From positions 1 to 41,760 of the forward strand of contig JANQNG010000039.1 of NCBI GenBank assembly GCA_028279685.1: DNA of 41,760 nucleotides. Direction: 5' to 3'. Each line of letters begins with the position of its first letter. Positions within the stretch are counted from its first letter, which is position 1. The notes under the pieces were generated by a model, which searched no databases, was not told the DNA's origin, and saw only the letters and a list, made by a program, of their open reading frames with translations. The position numbers and the translations under genes are program-made. Below, piece after piece: positions 15,593 to 24,174 of the stretch. The stretch is from Candidatus Nanoarchaeia archaeon (lineage in GTDB: Archaea; Nanobdellota; Nanobdellia; Woesearchaeales; SKIA01).

Positions 15593-16200
15593 ACCGTATC
15601 CACCTTTTCCAAACAAACAGCAATTGATCCTCCATCAATTGTTGGAACAGTCATAATATCAACCACAGAATCTCTGTAGCATCCTGATGCATGTTGTTGA
15701 ACAAACACTCGCCAGAGCGCACAAGGAGCATGCACACATCCATCATGATACAAACTCATATCTGTGTTTCCAATCTTTTTTTCTCCTGATATTGGTTCAG
15801 TAACAGTATATATTCCTTTTGCAAATCGATACGAAAACAGCTTAGCAGCATCGTAGACTTTCCCTAAATCATAGCTTCCTTTCCACGGACCTTTTCCTTT
15901 TGTATCAACATTCGTCAGATATTCTTGCACAGATATATCAGGGCCTTCATACTGTTTCATATTTTGCCGCAGGAATGAAAGTAAAATGATATTTGATTGA
16001 AATGCAATATCGTGTGTTTTGTCAGAATGATCAAATACATATTGCTTACAGTCACCAATTTCTCCAATATCTTGTATTGACAATGCTACACTGTTTTTTG
16101 CTAAAAGAAACAACACAAGGAATACAACCGTAATAAGGATGAATGCTATAAATATGTAAATGTCAACTGCAAATCCGAATACTCCTTTTTTGCTTCTCAT
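15559..16200 (-). CDS. Pilin-like leader protein
   Basis: The 213-residue protein starts MRSKKGVFGFAVDIYIF with a hydrophobic helix to about residue 35. This is a class III signal peptide pattern, usually cut after KG and leaving the helix for assembly. The exterior part has Cys near residues 50, 159, 164, 178 and in CARDYQEKQR at the end. A 20-residue longer frame exists, but ATG 16200 overlaps the upstream stop as ATGA and is chosen. It sits immediately upstream of the hydrolase. No pilin subfamily was recognised. Confidence 0.7.
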   Translation of the reverse strand: MRSKKGVFGFAVDIYIFIAFILITVVFLVLFLLAKNSVALSIQDIGEIGDCKQYVFDHSDKTHDIAFQSNIILLSFLRQNMKQYEGPDISVQEYLTNVDTKGKGPWKGSYDLGKVYDAAKLFSYRFAKGIYTVTEPISGEKKIGNTDMSLYHDGCVHAPCALWRVFVQQHASGCYRDSVVDIMTVPTIDGGSIAVCLEKVDTVCARDYQEKQR

Positions 16201-16754
16201 GTTGTGGGCACCAATACCGTAACTTCCAATATAGCAGGTTCTAAATCTCCTCTCTTCCAATACTGCACAGGAAGATAATATTGAACTCCGTCAACCGTCT
16301 TCCCTTTTACACCTGCACTAAAGAGAGGAAACCATTTATCAAACACATATTCATTCAAATACGTTGAGCGAATACGTGAAACTCCTCTTTCATCTCTCCA
16401 CGTCATGATTTTCCATGACTCAGCATCAAGTAGTGTAAATCTTGCGGCTACAAACCGATCATAGGTATATTGCACTTCATCATCTAATGAAGAACTATTG
16501 AATCTACTCAAATCAACAATACCAGGATAGACTCTCCCTAATGCATCAACATAATTAAACGTATTATCTGAATAAAGCAATCTATGTGCAATAACCTCTG
16601 CATGAAATTCATGCATTGTATATGTGGGTAATTTCAATAGAGAGATAAGCATTATTCCTGTAACAAGAAGGATGGAGAGGAAAATAAAGAAGAATATTGC
16701 CTGCAACACCGCTACAGGGCTTGCTGCTTTTCTTGACAGGAATAGTTGCATCAT
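16197..16754 (-). CDS. Pilin-like leader protein
   Basis: The 185-residue protein starts MMQLFLSRKAASPVAVLQAIFF, with a basic tip SRKA before a hydrophobic helix (about residues 12-40). The exterior domain is Tyr/Trp-rich, with no Cys, and ends in strands (PAILEVTVLVP). Start and stop overlap neighbours by 4 bp on both sides (ATGA), so it is translationally coupled within the operon 17689 to 12419. Function is inferred only from the leader and context. Confidence 0.7.
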   Translation of the reverse strand: MMQLFLSRKAASPVAVLQAIFFFIFLSILLVTGIMLISLLKLPTYTMHEFHAEVIAHRLLYSDNTFNYVDALGRVYPGIVDLSRFNSSSLDDEVQYTYDRFVAARFTLLDAESWKIMTWRDERGVSRIRSTYLNEYVFDKWFPLFSAGVKGKTVDGVQYYLPVQYWKRGDLEPAILEVTVLVPTT

Positions 16755-17689
16755 ATCTCACCATAATATTCTCTTATCGCATCTGCAATAGGAAGTATTG
16801 CCTGATTTCTCAACAGCAAAGGTTCTTCCTCTTTATTAAACTCAATAAATACGCCAACGTTACTATCATCAAATCCTTTTAGAGGAGTATCCTCAGCTGA
16901 TTTTGTCAACAGGAATTGATTGAATGTTTTCTCTTCGTATGTCGCATCAAAGATATGCTTCCTCATTAACCACGCAAGTTTATGCGATTTCTGATCGATA
17001 TCATCATTATAGACAATCTTCACTGAAGACTGCTCACCTCCAGATTTGATATTGAACGCTATTGTCATATCTGCATCACATTGATGAATATCTGCTTTGA
17101 TTCTATCTACTCTTCTCTCAATACGAAGCGCAGATTCAATTCCTCTTGAAAGCAGCAAGGTCATCTCAGGATTATCCAAAGAAGTAACAAAACAAAATGA
17201 ACGATCATATTTCCACGTAGGAAACACCGTATTAACACGAGGCATATCACTAAAAATACCTATAATTTCATCAGGAATTTCCGTAAAGTTGATGTTATTG
17301 TTCTGTTTAATGAGTTCAATATCAGCACGTTCCGCTTCATAGCGTTCTATTGAAATGAACGGGTCTCTTCCAAACTGAAAAAAAGCAGGAGTGTTTTTGT
17401 TCTTTATATCATAAAGCCAAATAGAATCAATAATGCCCTCAGAAGATCCTTCTTTGAATACAATCCCATATGTTTTTGTCGGCATGAACTCATAATGAAG
17501 CGATAGCTCTCCTGGAGCACCATGCATTAATTCCATAGTCAATGCAATATCTTTCGTATAGAGCTCTCTAAAAGCATAATCATCAGTTGTCGTCTTATAG
17601 ACAAACCCAAAGAATGCGACAATTACTATGCCTAAGGCAAGTAGTTGATAGATAATGAACATAAAGTTCGATTGCCCTCTTTTTCCCAT
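16751..17689 (-). CDS. Pilin-like leader protein (GKRGQ type)
   Basis: The product is 312 residues from MGKRGQSNFMFIIYQLL. A KRG/Q junction precedes a hydrophobic helix (about 8-33), the classic class III leader. The leader resembles that of the gene at 29677 (GKKGQINHIF), so the two may be distant paralogues. The exterior domain is mostly beta-like and ends ILPIADAIREYYGEI. A longer frame beginning with GTG at 17764 would run into repeat element B. The ATG at 17689 has a TATA box 26 bp before it and is chosen. Confidence 0.75.
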   Translation of the reverse strand: MGKRGQSNFMFIIYQLLALGIVIVAFFGFVYKTTTDDYAFRELYTKDIALTMELMHGAPGELSLHYEFMPTKTYGIVFKEGSSEGIIDSIWLYDIKNKNTPAFFQFGRDPFISIERYEAERADIELIKQNNNINFTEIPDEIIGIFSDMPRVNTVFPTWKYDRSFCFVTSLDNPEMTLLLSRGIESALRIERRVDRIKADIHQCDADMTIAFNIKSGGEQSSVKIVYNDDIDQKSHKLAWLMRKHIFDATYEEKTFNQFLLTKSAEDTPLKGFDDSNVGVFIEFNKEEEPLLLRNQAILPIADAIREYYGEI

Positions 17690-17710
17690 TACAGTGACAT
17701 CGTCGGGAGC

Positions 17711-17720
17711 ATTTAAATAG
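17711..17720 (-). promoter_or_regulatory. TATA box before the GKRGQ pilin-like gene
   Basis: On the minus strand it reads CTATTTAAAT, centred about 26 bp before ATG 17689. It would start a transcript of the last four genes of the cluster, ending with the hydrolase. Confidence 0.5.
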
Positions 17721-17755
17721 TTTATGATAGCGTCTAAAAGAATTTCTTGTTGAAA

Positions 17756-17856
17756 ATGTATCACTGCCCAGCGAAGTACTCTGAATCCATAAAAGTATGG
17801 TATACTCTTGATTTGCTTATCTGATTGTGTATGCTACACGAAGCGCAGTGATACAT
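17756..17856 (+). repeat. 100-bp inverted-repeat element, copy B
   Basis: The arms ATGTATCACTGC (17756-17767) and GCAGTGATACAT (17845-17856) are a perfect 12-bp inverted repeat. Inside are CCAGCGAAGTACTC, a small hairpin CCATA-AAAG-TATGG, CTTATCTGATT and ACACGAAGC. The motifs match copy A although the arms differ. The first 65 bp are nearly identical to the minus strand of 25555-25620. Confidence 0.75.
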
Positions 17857-17903
17857 GAACAGAATGTGCCTGACACTATTGGTAAAATTGCAGATAAACA
17901 CAT

Positions 17904-19631
17904 TCATGAAGAAATATCTATGCACGTTGTTCGAACACCTTCAATACCTAACACACAATCGCCTGTTTTTCCTTGTTGTACATTGCAGAAATCAACAAAA
18001 CACTTAACTTCTTCTAACATCGTATCGCATTCATCATCACAATAATCAGAACACACTCTTTCATCACAATTGACATCTTCAATAAGCTCATCTTCTGAAT
18101 AATGATATAATAAATCACTGTAGCCTGATAAATACGGAGTAAAAAAACCTGATTTCCTATTTCTTGTCATACATATTTGTTCTATGAACCCATCATCACA
18201 ATAAGGCAGTGGTGATTGCTGATCAATAGTGCATTCATCAATCTCTGCTACACAGGAAAAATACGCTTTTTTCTTAAATCCAATACCGACAATGTGGTCG
18301 AAAGGATCATCAATATCACTCACATAAACAAGACGTTTCTTATGGAAACCATCTTCATCATACTCAAATCGATAAAGTTTACCTGACACAACAACAGTAG
18401 TGGCATCATAATCAATAACATCTTCTGCAGCAATAATTATTGCATCTCTTTGTATATCAGGAGAAAGCTGGCCTATATACTGCAGAGCATCAGCGTCTTC
18501 CCGATAAAATCCTTTTGGAATAAATCCAATAATATAATGCGAAACAAGAAATGCATCTTCTGGCTCATCGAACACCAAATCAAGATATTCATCAGAAAAC
18601 CAACCAATATCTTCATCAAGAACATCATAATAGTAGCCGATAGTATGCACTCCTGTATTTGACCACCATTCATTTTCTCTAAACAATTCAGGAAAATCAT
18701 CATTGCAAGTAACTATTTGTCCTGCTCTTGAACAACCACAGTCACCTTCTGTCCTACATTGTTGTTGGCCCTTCACATTAAGAATAGCTTCAATTTGATT
18801 TTTAACATTCAAATCACCGAATAAAAAAATACTGTTGTATTCTCTGTGAGGTTCAACCACTTTAACACTTGCTAGATGAAGTTGTTTTGTATCATCAAAT
18901 GAATAAAACACAGGATAGGTCCAGAACATATAATTTGCGATATTTTCTGAATGTTGATCTTTTGATTGCAATGCGTATGGCTTAACTGCTCCCCCATTCT
19001 TTATGTGTGTTTTTCCAAGTGAACTTGCATAGAACTCTGATCGTCGAGGGATATCAATCGTAAAGCATGTTTTTACATTAGCATCTCTAATGCAGCTCCG
19101 TTCAAACATGCTATTTTTGCCCGCACCAAGATCTCTGCATTTTCCACACGCAAGGCCTCCGTAACAAGGCTCTTTCTCATAAACACAAACACAGGGTTTG
19201 TTGCCGCATTTTGTCGGAGGAAACATCTTTCCGAGCATACTTTCGAATTGACTCCTACTTACAGGATTATTTGTTCCACCAAGCTCATGAAGATACTTAT
19301 CATAATCTGGTTTACCTAATGCCCAAAATTCCGTTGGCTTCCTGTTTATCTCAATATATTCTCCTGGCTTACCACTAAAGAACGCAAGCGCATAACCTTC
19401 ATTAATTCTGAATGAAACAGAATCTTTGCTGAATTCTTCTTTAGCTATTCTTTCCAGCGTATCAGCAACAAATCGAGCATTCTCTTTTGTATCTTTATAC
19501 GGATCTACACCTTCACTAAGCACAGACGTAAAAAATCCTATTACTACAGAGATTGCAAAAAAAAGAATGATTGCTGCTATAAAAAGCTCAATAAATATTT
19601 TGAATTCCCATGCTCCTTTTCTAGAACGCAT
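17904..19631 (-). CDS. Large pilin-like leader protein, Cys-rich
   Basis: The 575-residue protein starts MRSRKGAWEFKIFIELFIAA, with RKG before a hydrophobic helix (about 10-35). The exterior has a Cys cluster near residues 142-183 (KCGNKPCVCVYEKEPCYGGLACGKC). A second lies near 290-305 (CRTEGDCGCSRAG) and a third at the C-terminus (DERVCSDYCDDECDTMLEEVKCFVDFC). The Cys spacing suggests disulfide-bonded or metal-binding modules. It follows the 19643 gene by 11 bp, and repeat B lies after it. It may be a tip or adhesive subunit; this is inference. Confidence 0.7.
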   Translation of the reverse strand: MRSRKGAWEFKIFIELFIAAIILFFAISVVIGFFTSVLSEGVDPYKDTKENARFVADTLERIAKEEFSKDSVSFRINEGYALAFFSGKPGEYIEINRKPTEFWALGKPDYDKYLHELGGTNNPVSRSQFESMLGKMFPPTKCGNKPCVCVYEKEPCYGGLACGKCRDLGAGKNSMFERSCIRDANVKTCFTIDIPRRSEFYASSLGKTHIKNGGAVKPYALQSKDQHSENIANYMFWTYPVFYSFDDTKQLHLASVKVVEPHREYNSIFLFGDLNVKNQIEAILNVKGQQQCRTEGDCGCSRAGQIVTCNDDFPELFRENEWWSNTGVHTIGYYYDVLDEDIGWFSDEYLDLVFDEPEDAFLVSHYIIGFIPKGFYREDADALQYIGQLSPDIQRDAIIIAAEDVIDYDATTVVVSGKLYRFEYDEDGFHKKRLVYVSDIDDPFDHIVGIGFKKKAYFSCVAEIDECTIDQQSPLPYCDDGFIEQICMTRNRKSGFFTPYLSGYSDLLYHYSEDELIEDVNCDERVCSDYCDDECDTMLEEVKCFVDFCNVQQGKTGDCVLGIEGVRTTCIDISS

Positions 19632-19642
19632 AGTAGTTACCT

Positions 19643-20065
19643 CTAACCAAGAACTGATGTGTCAGTTATTGTTTTTGTAGGCAAGCAACAAGTACTCACA
19701 AAATTTATTTGCTCTCCTGTTTCAAGATCTGTCTTCATATTGAATTGTTGACAGGAAGCTATTTCTTTTTCATTCGTTGACTCTTTGTGCGTTGCAATAG
19801 GACATTGACTGCTCTCTACACATCTGTATTGATTAACTGTTTCATCGAGTTGACATTCTTCATGTGCTTTATATCTCAAACAAAAAGATTGATAGCTCGC
19901 TCCTGCAATAGTATTTTTCACTGATTCGCATGCTGTTGAAAGTCTTCCTTGATCTTCTCCCCAGAGACCAAATCCTTTCGTCAAAAAACTGACAAATCCA
20001 ACAATAAGAATGACTACAATAAAGAGTGTGAGAATGGTGCTTCCTACTTGTGCTTTCTTTTTCAT
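19643..20065 (-). CDS. Pilin-like leader protein, small and Cys-rich
   Basis: The 140-residue protein starts MKKKAQVGSTILTLFIV, a KKA/Q class III leader with a hydrophobic helix to about residue 27. The exterior has eight or more Cys, ending NFVSTCCLPTKT. A longer frame reaches back to 20305, but its first 80 residues only shadow the upstream gene in another frame. ATG 20065, 4 bp after the upstream stop, is chosen. The leader closely resembles that of the 24171 gene (MKRKAQVGKF). Confidence 0.7.
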   Translation of the reverse strand: MKKKAQVGSTILTLFIVVILIVGFVSFLTKGFGLWGEDQGRLSTACESVKNTIAGASYQSFCLRYKAHEECQLDETVNQYRCVESSQCPIATHKESTNEKEIASCQQFNMKTDLETGEQINFVSTCCLPTKTITDTSVLG

Positions 20066-20069
20066 AGTA

Positions 20070-21500
20070 TCAGCTCGCATCAGGCGTATAACAAACCTCC
20101 ATGCCTGTGTATATATCAAAGACCCATTCACAACCATTACGTCCTCCAACATAGCAAGGATCTTTGTTGCATGTCCAAGGATTTCTGTATTCAGAACATG
20201 TCTCGACGTTAAGACAACCTCTGCAATCATCATCGTGACTATCAGGATCTTCCTCAGCATCTCCTGCTTTAATAATAGGGGTTGTATATGCTTTAATAAA
20301 TCCATAAGGGCTTACTGAAGCATAGCTGTTTAACTTTGTTGTATTCCATTGATTGGTATTCCAGAAACAATGACTATCTGGGATTCTCGCAAAGCAAGGA
20401 TCTCTTTCGCAGGACCACATTGTTGAGTATTCATTACATCTATCAATGCTAAGATCATTGCAATCTTTGCACTCAAGCTTATAGTTCGTATCATCTCCTG
20501 TAATACTATATCCTGTTGCAACACAATTTGCAATCTCTTCAAAACATTGATAGCCAGGATCGACAGCATTCATATTCCTTTTAGCTACATCAATACACGC
20601 TATAGGATCATTTGTATTAGTAAAGTAATCGCATCCTCTTGACTCAGGACAATCTGTTGTACCATCCCAATTCGCAAAACGCAAAACAAAACATATTTCA
20701 TCACCACTATACGCTACAAAATTTGAACCTGTTGGAGGACTGAATGTTCCTTCAACACCAAGCATACAGAGTTTTGTATTTTTATCAAACCTGAAAGCAC
20801 CACTATATTCATCATATGCTCCTCCTCCAGAAAGAAAATCAATTTCGTCCTCCTTGGCAATACCTGTGCCTACCCCTTCGAGATCATAAACTTCATGTGT
20901 AGCCCCAAAAGTTTCAAGCATTTCTTGCGCCTCTACTAATGTTAACTCTCCGCTAGGACATGCGCCAAACTCAACATCACCATCACCTTCATAAGAAAAC
21001 AATCTTACAGCGTCGCAATTGCGAAGATGAACAAAATCTCCACCTAACTCATTGTTTGTATATTTAATCTGACAGGTAACATCACAAACACCAATTTCCT
21101 CTCCTGATAGCAACATAACTGATTCTCCTTTTACTTCGATAAAGAATCTTTCTTGATAGGGAATTTCTTCTCCTTCTTCTCCTGCAGGAGTCTCTCCTGG
21201 CCCTTCACTAGGACCATCCCATATTAATCCACTACCATATTCTGACGATTGACAGCAGACTTTATTACTTTCACAATCAAGTTCGCCATAATCAAACCCA
21301 TTTGGACAACATCCTGGAGGATTGCCAGGGGATATGCAAGAAAGCCTGCATTCTCCTGCTCTATCATCACATCCTGTTATTTTTTTTGATGTTTCTCTCA
21401 AAGGACCTGCAATAAGAGAACCTACTGTAATAATTAAGAGCAGTGCTAGTATAATCGTTGCAACAGTACCAATTCCATTACTTGTCGCTCTTTTATTCAT
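20070..21500 (-). CDS. Pilin-like leader protein with repeated Cys modules
   Basis: The 476-residue protein starts MNKRATSNGIGTVATIIL, with KRA before a hydrophobic helix (about 9-33). Right after the helix is a Cys module: C-x6-C-x3-C, a CC pair, then C-x5-CC (about residues 44-83). It is similar to the whole exterior of the 21512 gene. Near the C-terminus are two related units (DRCNEYSTMWSCERDPCF and ETCSEYRNPWTCNKDPCY), each closed by a C-x-W, plus a Gly/Glu-rich linker near 95-112. It is probably an extracellular disulfide-rich appendage component. Confidence 0.7.
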   Translation of the reverse strand: MNKRATSNGIGTVATIILALLLIITVGSLIAGPLRETSKKITGCDDRAGECRLSCISPGNPPGCCPNGFDYGELDCESNKVCCQSSEYGSGLIWDGPSEGPGETPAGEEGEEIPYQERFFIEVKGESVMLLSGEEIGVCDVTCQIKYTNNELGGDFVHLRNCDAVRLFSYEGDGDVEFGACPSGELTLVEAQEMLETFGATHEVYDLEGVGTGIAKEDEIDFLSGGGAYDEYSGAFRFDKNTKLCMLGVEGTFSPPTGSNFVAYSGDEICFVLRFANWDGTTDCPESRGCDYFTNTNDPIACIDVAKRNMNAVDPGYQCFEEIANCVATGYSITGDDTNYKLECKDCNDLSIDRCNEYSTMWSCERDPCFARIPDSHCFWNTNQWNTTKLNSYASVSPYGFIKAYTTPIIKAGDAEEDPDSHDDDCRGCLNVETCSEYRNPWTCNKDPCYVGGRNGCEWVFDIYTGMEVCYTPDAS

Positions 21501-21511
21501 TACGATCTACC

Positions 21512-21733
21512 TCAAACGGGAGAGCAACAGAAGCCTGATTCACACGTTCCTCCAACAATTTGCTTATCTACAGGACAATCAGCCATGCAGAGGCCTCCTT
21601 TGCTAATACAATTAGTCGCAGGCTCCACATCACTGCTCGTGTTGAAGATAAGAACAGCAAGAACAATCAAAACGAGCAGCGCTATAGCAGCAATAATGAT
21701 CGTATTAAGAGCAATAGCTGCTGCTTTTTTCAT
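21512..21733 (-). CDS. Small pilin-like Cys-rich protein
   Basis: The 73-residue protein starts MKKAAAIALNTIIIAAIALL. It is a KKA leader and helix followed only by a 35-residue exterior with six Cys (C-x6-C-x3-C-x10-C-x4-CC). A frame start at 21781 overlaps the upstream gene; ATG 21733 is 11 bp after that gene's stop and matches the family leader. Small size and a bare helix suggest it could be the main, repeated subunit of a filament, but abundance cannot be judged from sequence. Confidence 0.7.
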   Translation of the reverse strand: MKKAAAIALNTIIIAAIALLVLIVLAVLIFNTSSDVEPATNCISKGGLCMADCPVDKQIVGGTCESGFCCSPV

Positions 21734-21743
21734 GATAAAAACC

Positions 21744-22004
21744 TCATATTGGTGACGGTCCACAGCACACCTCTCCTTCATTTGGACAAGTTTTTCCTAT
21801 ACCCATTGCTTTTGTAGTACCTTCAGGACAATCTTCTCCTTCAATAACACATTGGGCATTATCTCCTAATCCAACACATGTGGTGGTTCCCGTACTCAAT
21901 CTTACACCTGAATTGATAACTAAGATAGTCAATACTACAAGCACTATGAGACCAATGGCCGCAATAATGATGACTCCCATCGACAGTCCTTCAGCCTTTG
22001 CCAT
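21744..22004 (-). CDS. Small pilin-like Cys-rich protein, first gene of the cluster
   Basis: The 86-residue protein starts MAKAEGLSMGVIIIAAIGL, with KA/E before a hydrophobic helix and a short exterior with six Cys ending VCCGPSPI. It is a likely paralogue of the next gene (21512). ATG 22004 follows the strong ribosome binding site AGAGGTGA (22010-22017); a GTG at 22013 is too close to it. A TATA box at 22041-22050 makes this the head of the minus-strand operon running to about 17904. Confidence 0.7.
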   Translation of the reverse strand: MAKAEGLSMGVIIIAAIGLIVLVVLTILVINSGVRLSTGTTTCVGLGDNAQCVIEGEDCPEGTTKAMGIGKTCPNEGEVCCGPSPI

Positions 22005-22040
22005 GCTAATCACCTCTATTCACACTCCGATAACATTCTT

Positions 22041-22050
22041 TATAAATATT
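22041..22050 (-). promoter_or_regulatory. Promoter of the minus-strand pilin-like operon
   Basis: AATATTTATA on the minus strand. With initiation about 25 bp on, the leader would be about 15 nt and hold AGAGGTGA. Confidence 0.5.
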
Positions 22051-22110
22051 TCCATAAATATATACACAAGATAGATAAAAAAGTTCAATAAAGAAAAGGT
22101 ATTAGAAACA

Positions 22111-22119
22111 TTTATAATG
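22111..22119 (+). promoter_or_regulatory. Promoter of the plus-strand pilin-like pair
   Basis: TTTATAATG is centred about 25 bp before ATG 22140. AGGAGAG at 22132-22138 precedes the start closely. Confidence 0.45.
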
Positions 22120-22139
22120 CTCTTTCTCGATAGGAGAGT

Positions 22140-22343
22140 ATGAATAAAAAGGCCATAGGACTCCAGACACTATTGATGCTACTAGTTGGAGCCATTCTCC
22201 TTTTTGTTATTATAGGTCTTATGATAGGATGGATCGGCCCTGCGAAAGGGTCTGTCCCTGGCATTACACAACCAGGAGCTACAGGCATATTCATCCCTTT
22301 TATCATTCCAAGAGGTTGGTTCAGTGTACGGAAAAAAAGCTGA
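22140..22343 (+). CDS. Very small pilin-like membrane protein
   Basis: The 67-residue protein starts MNKKAIGLQTLLMLLVGAIL, with KKA before a hydrophobic helix (about 6-31). A short Gly/Pro-rich tail (GPAKGSVPGITQPGATGIF) and a second short hydrophobic bit follow before RGWFSVRKKS. It has its own promoter, divergent from the 22004 operon. The final 20 bp overlap the GTG start of the next gene, so the pair is coupled. It may be a minor subunit or assembly helper. Confidence 0.6.
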   Translation: MNKKAIGLQTLLMLLVGAILLFVIIGLMIGWIGPAKGSVPGITQPGATGIFIPFIIPRGWFSVRKKS

Positions 22344-23247
22344 TGGACAAACACTCCTTGGTCTCGTCATTCTAGGCGTGCTTGCGGTATTGTTAATTAC
22401 CTTCATTATCGGAGGATCAAGCGACATCAAACAAGACTTTGCAAAACTTTTTGGATTTAGTGAAGAGACTGTTCTTGAAACAACATGTCCGACAAACTAC
22501 GAACTATCTTATGATGACAGCATTGATTTCTCAAAAGGAACGTATAGTGATGACAAAAGTTACTGGAATGAAAAGCGGCGTGAAGTTTTTTCTGATTTAA
22601 CAAAAGATGTGTTTTCTTTTTCTCGCGCAATAGAAGAATGCCCTTTTGATGAGACAAAATATGAAGAACTCCGTACAGTGCTAATTCCAGTAGTGAGAAA
22701 TATATTCTCTTTCTTTAGCGCGTATAGCCCTTATACGAGCTTCCAAGCAATTCCCATCATTGAAAATGACGTTACTAACAATGATAGGGCGCAAGCAATA
22801 GACGGTATGTTGTTGCTTCAAGCTTGCGACTTCATGATGGAAATGAATAACATTGTAGAAGATGCTCCTGGAGCTGCCGGCTATTTTGAACCTGAAAGCA
22901 AAGCAAATTTCTTCTACAACACCAACCCTTGGAGTGATTATGATCATATACTCCAATTCTGCTATTATCAACATCTTTTGGCAACCAAAGTAGAACTTGA
23001 AGCAGCACACTATCAACACAGAGTGTTTGAAGTCGATGAACAAGTAGCTAAGAACACTCCTCTTATCTATAGGTTTGAAAAAGAAGATAATACCTATATC
23101 TGGAAAGAAACACCAACAACACTTCAAGATGATATCTATAAACGCATAGATTGGTTCTCAGCGCGATGTCTTTCTTTTGATGAGAATGTATTAAGTGAAC
23201 GTTGCGAAGAAGCCTACACAGAAATACTTCCTCTCACTACAAGATAA
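22324..23247 (+). CDS. Pilin-like leader protein
   Basis: The 307-residue protein uses a GTG start (22324) inside the end of the previous gene. It begins MYGKKADGQTLLGLVILG, a KKA/D class III leader with a hydrophobic helix (about 9-30). The exterior is mainly helical, acidic and Tyr/Phe-rich, with few Cys. It ends 10 bp before the convergent stop of the 23257 gene. Together with 22140 it forms a two-gene plus-strand island inside the minus-strand cluster. Confidence 0.65.
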   Translation: MYGKKADGQTLLGLVILGVLAVLLITFIIGGSSDIKQDFAKLFGFSEETVLETTCPTNYELSYDDSIDFSKGTYSDDKSYWNEKRREVFSDLTKDVFSFSRAIEECPFDETKYEELRTVLIPVVRNIFSFFSAYSPYTSFQAIPIIENDVTNNDRAQAIDGMLLLQACDFMMEMNNIVEDAPGAAGYFEPESKANFFYNTNPWSDYDHILQFCYYQHLLATKVELEAAHYQHRVFEVDEQVAKNTPLIYRFEKEDNTYIWKETPTTLQDDIYKRIDWFSARCLSFDENVLSERCEEAYTEILPLTTR

Positions 23248-23256
23248 ATGCCTGAT

Positions 23257-24174
23257 TTAATTCTGACGTGCCGAACTATAGGTACATCCTAATTCTTCGA
23301 CGGTATGTTCGCTAAAAGGCATAACACGAATTGACGCAATATACAATCCTTCATCATTGTTCTTGATCATTTCAAGTATTTCATCAAAACTGTATCTTCC
23401 TGTCATGAAACCACTCATAGCACCACCGACCACTCCTACGAATGCGCCACCAACAGCACCAATCGTGCCTCCTGCAGCAGTACCCGCTCCAGGAATAATG
23501 CTTCCGGTAAGTGCACCACCACTCAAGCCAAGTTTTCCTCCAGCAACACCTCCGAGAACACCCCCTGTTGCACCACCAACAATCATGCGCGTTATTGCTT
23601 CAGTTCGTATACTATCAAGATCCACAACAACTCCAGGAACAATCTTATCATAATAGAACATTATCGCAAGATCATCTTCAGTTGTGAGATTGATATTATC
23701 AAAGGATTCAATCTCCTCTCTCTTCATACCGGTAAAATATTCAAGGTAATTCTTGTCATCATAATACTTCTTATCAGCAAGATAGGTATACATATCGCCG
23801 ATATCAACATCAGTTCTGAATCTATCAATGTAGCAGATATTGCAGTATTTTCCATCATCTTTGAAAAGAGTAAGTTCTCCTTCTCCCCACATCCACCAGC
23901 AACGGCGCATCTGTTCTGCGATAGTGTGCATTATTTTTTCTTTTTCTCTATAAGCAACTGTTACATAATCTGTTCTACACTGCTCTATATCTGATTGATA
24001 GAAATTAAAGGATGTTGTTTTCAGTTTGGCATGGGTTTGCACTGCTTGTTTACAAGCTGTTTCTGTTGCATCACGTTCAGCATCGATCATCATTGGATGA
24101 AAAATACTAACATACAATATCAACGTTATTGCTATAATAGTCAATGCAACAAGCGTTCCTACAGCACCTCTCAA
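23257..24174 (-). CDS. Pilin-like leader protein with a glycine-zipper membrane hairpin
   Basis: The 305-residue protein starts MRGAVGTLVALTIIAITLIL, a short leader and helix. Residues 85-114 contain IAEQMRRCWWMWGEGE and CNIC, shared with the 24171 product, so the two are tandem paralogues. Residues 199-260 are extremely Gly-rich, with GxxxG spacing (GGVLGGVAGGKLG and GGTIGAVGGAFVG). Such glycine zippers pack membrane helices and occur in pore-forming or membrane-inserting proteins. The start overlaps the upstream stop (ATGA). A channel or membrane-insertion role is possible but unproven. Confidence 0.7.
   Translation of the reverse strand: MRGAVGTLVALTIIAITLILYVSIFHPMMIDAERDATETACKQAVQTHAKLKTTSFNFYQSDIEQCRTDYVTVAYREKEKIMHTIAEQMRRCWWMWGEGELTLFKDDGKYCNICYIDRFRTDVDIGDMYTYLADKKYYDDKNYLEYFTGMKREEIESFDNINLTTEDDLAIMFYYDKIVPGVVVDLDSIRTEAITRMIVGGATGGVLGGVAGGKLGLSGGALTGSIIPGAGTAAGGTIGAVGGAFVGVVGGAMSGFMTGRYSFDEILEMIKNNDEGLYIASIRVMPFSEHTVEELGCTYSSARQN

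Noticed and set aside
17690-17764. Longer GTG start for the 16751 gene
   Set aside because: It would begin inside repeat element B and would bury the KRG/Q leader 25 residues into the protein. The TATA box fits ATG 17689.
20066-20305. N-terminal extension of the 19643 gene back to 20305
   Set aside because: These 80 codons lie within the 20070-21500 gene in another frame and lack signal or domain features, whereas ATG 20065 begins a standard class III leader.
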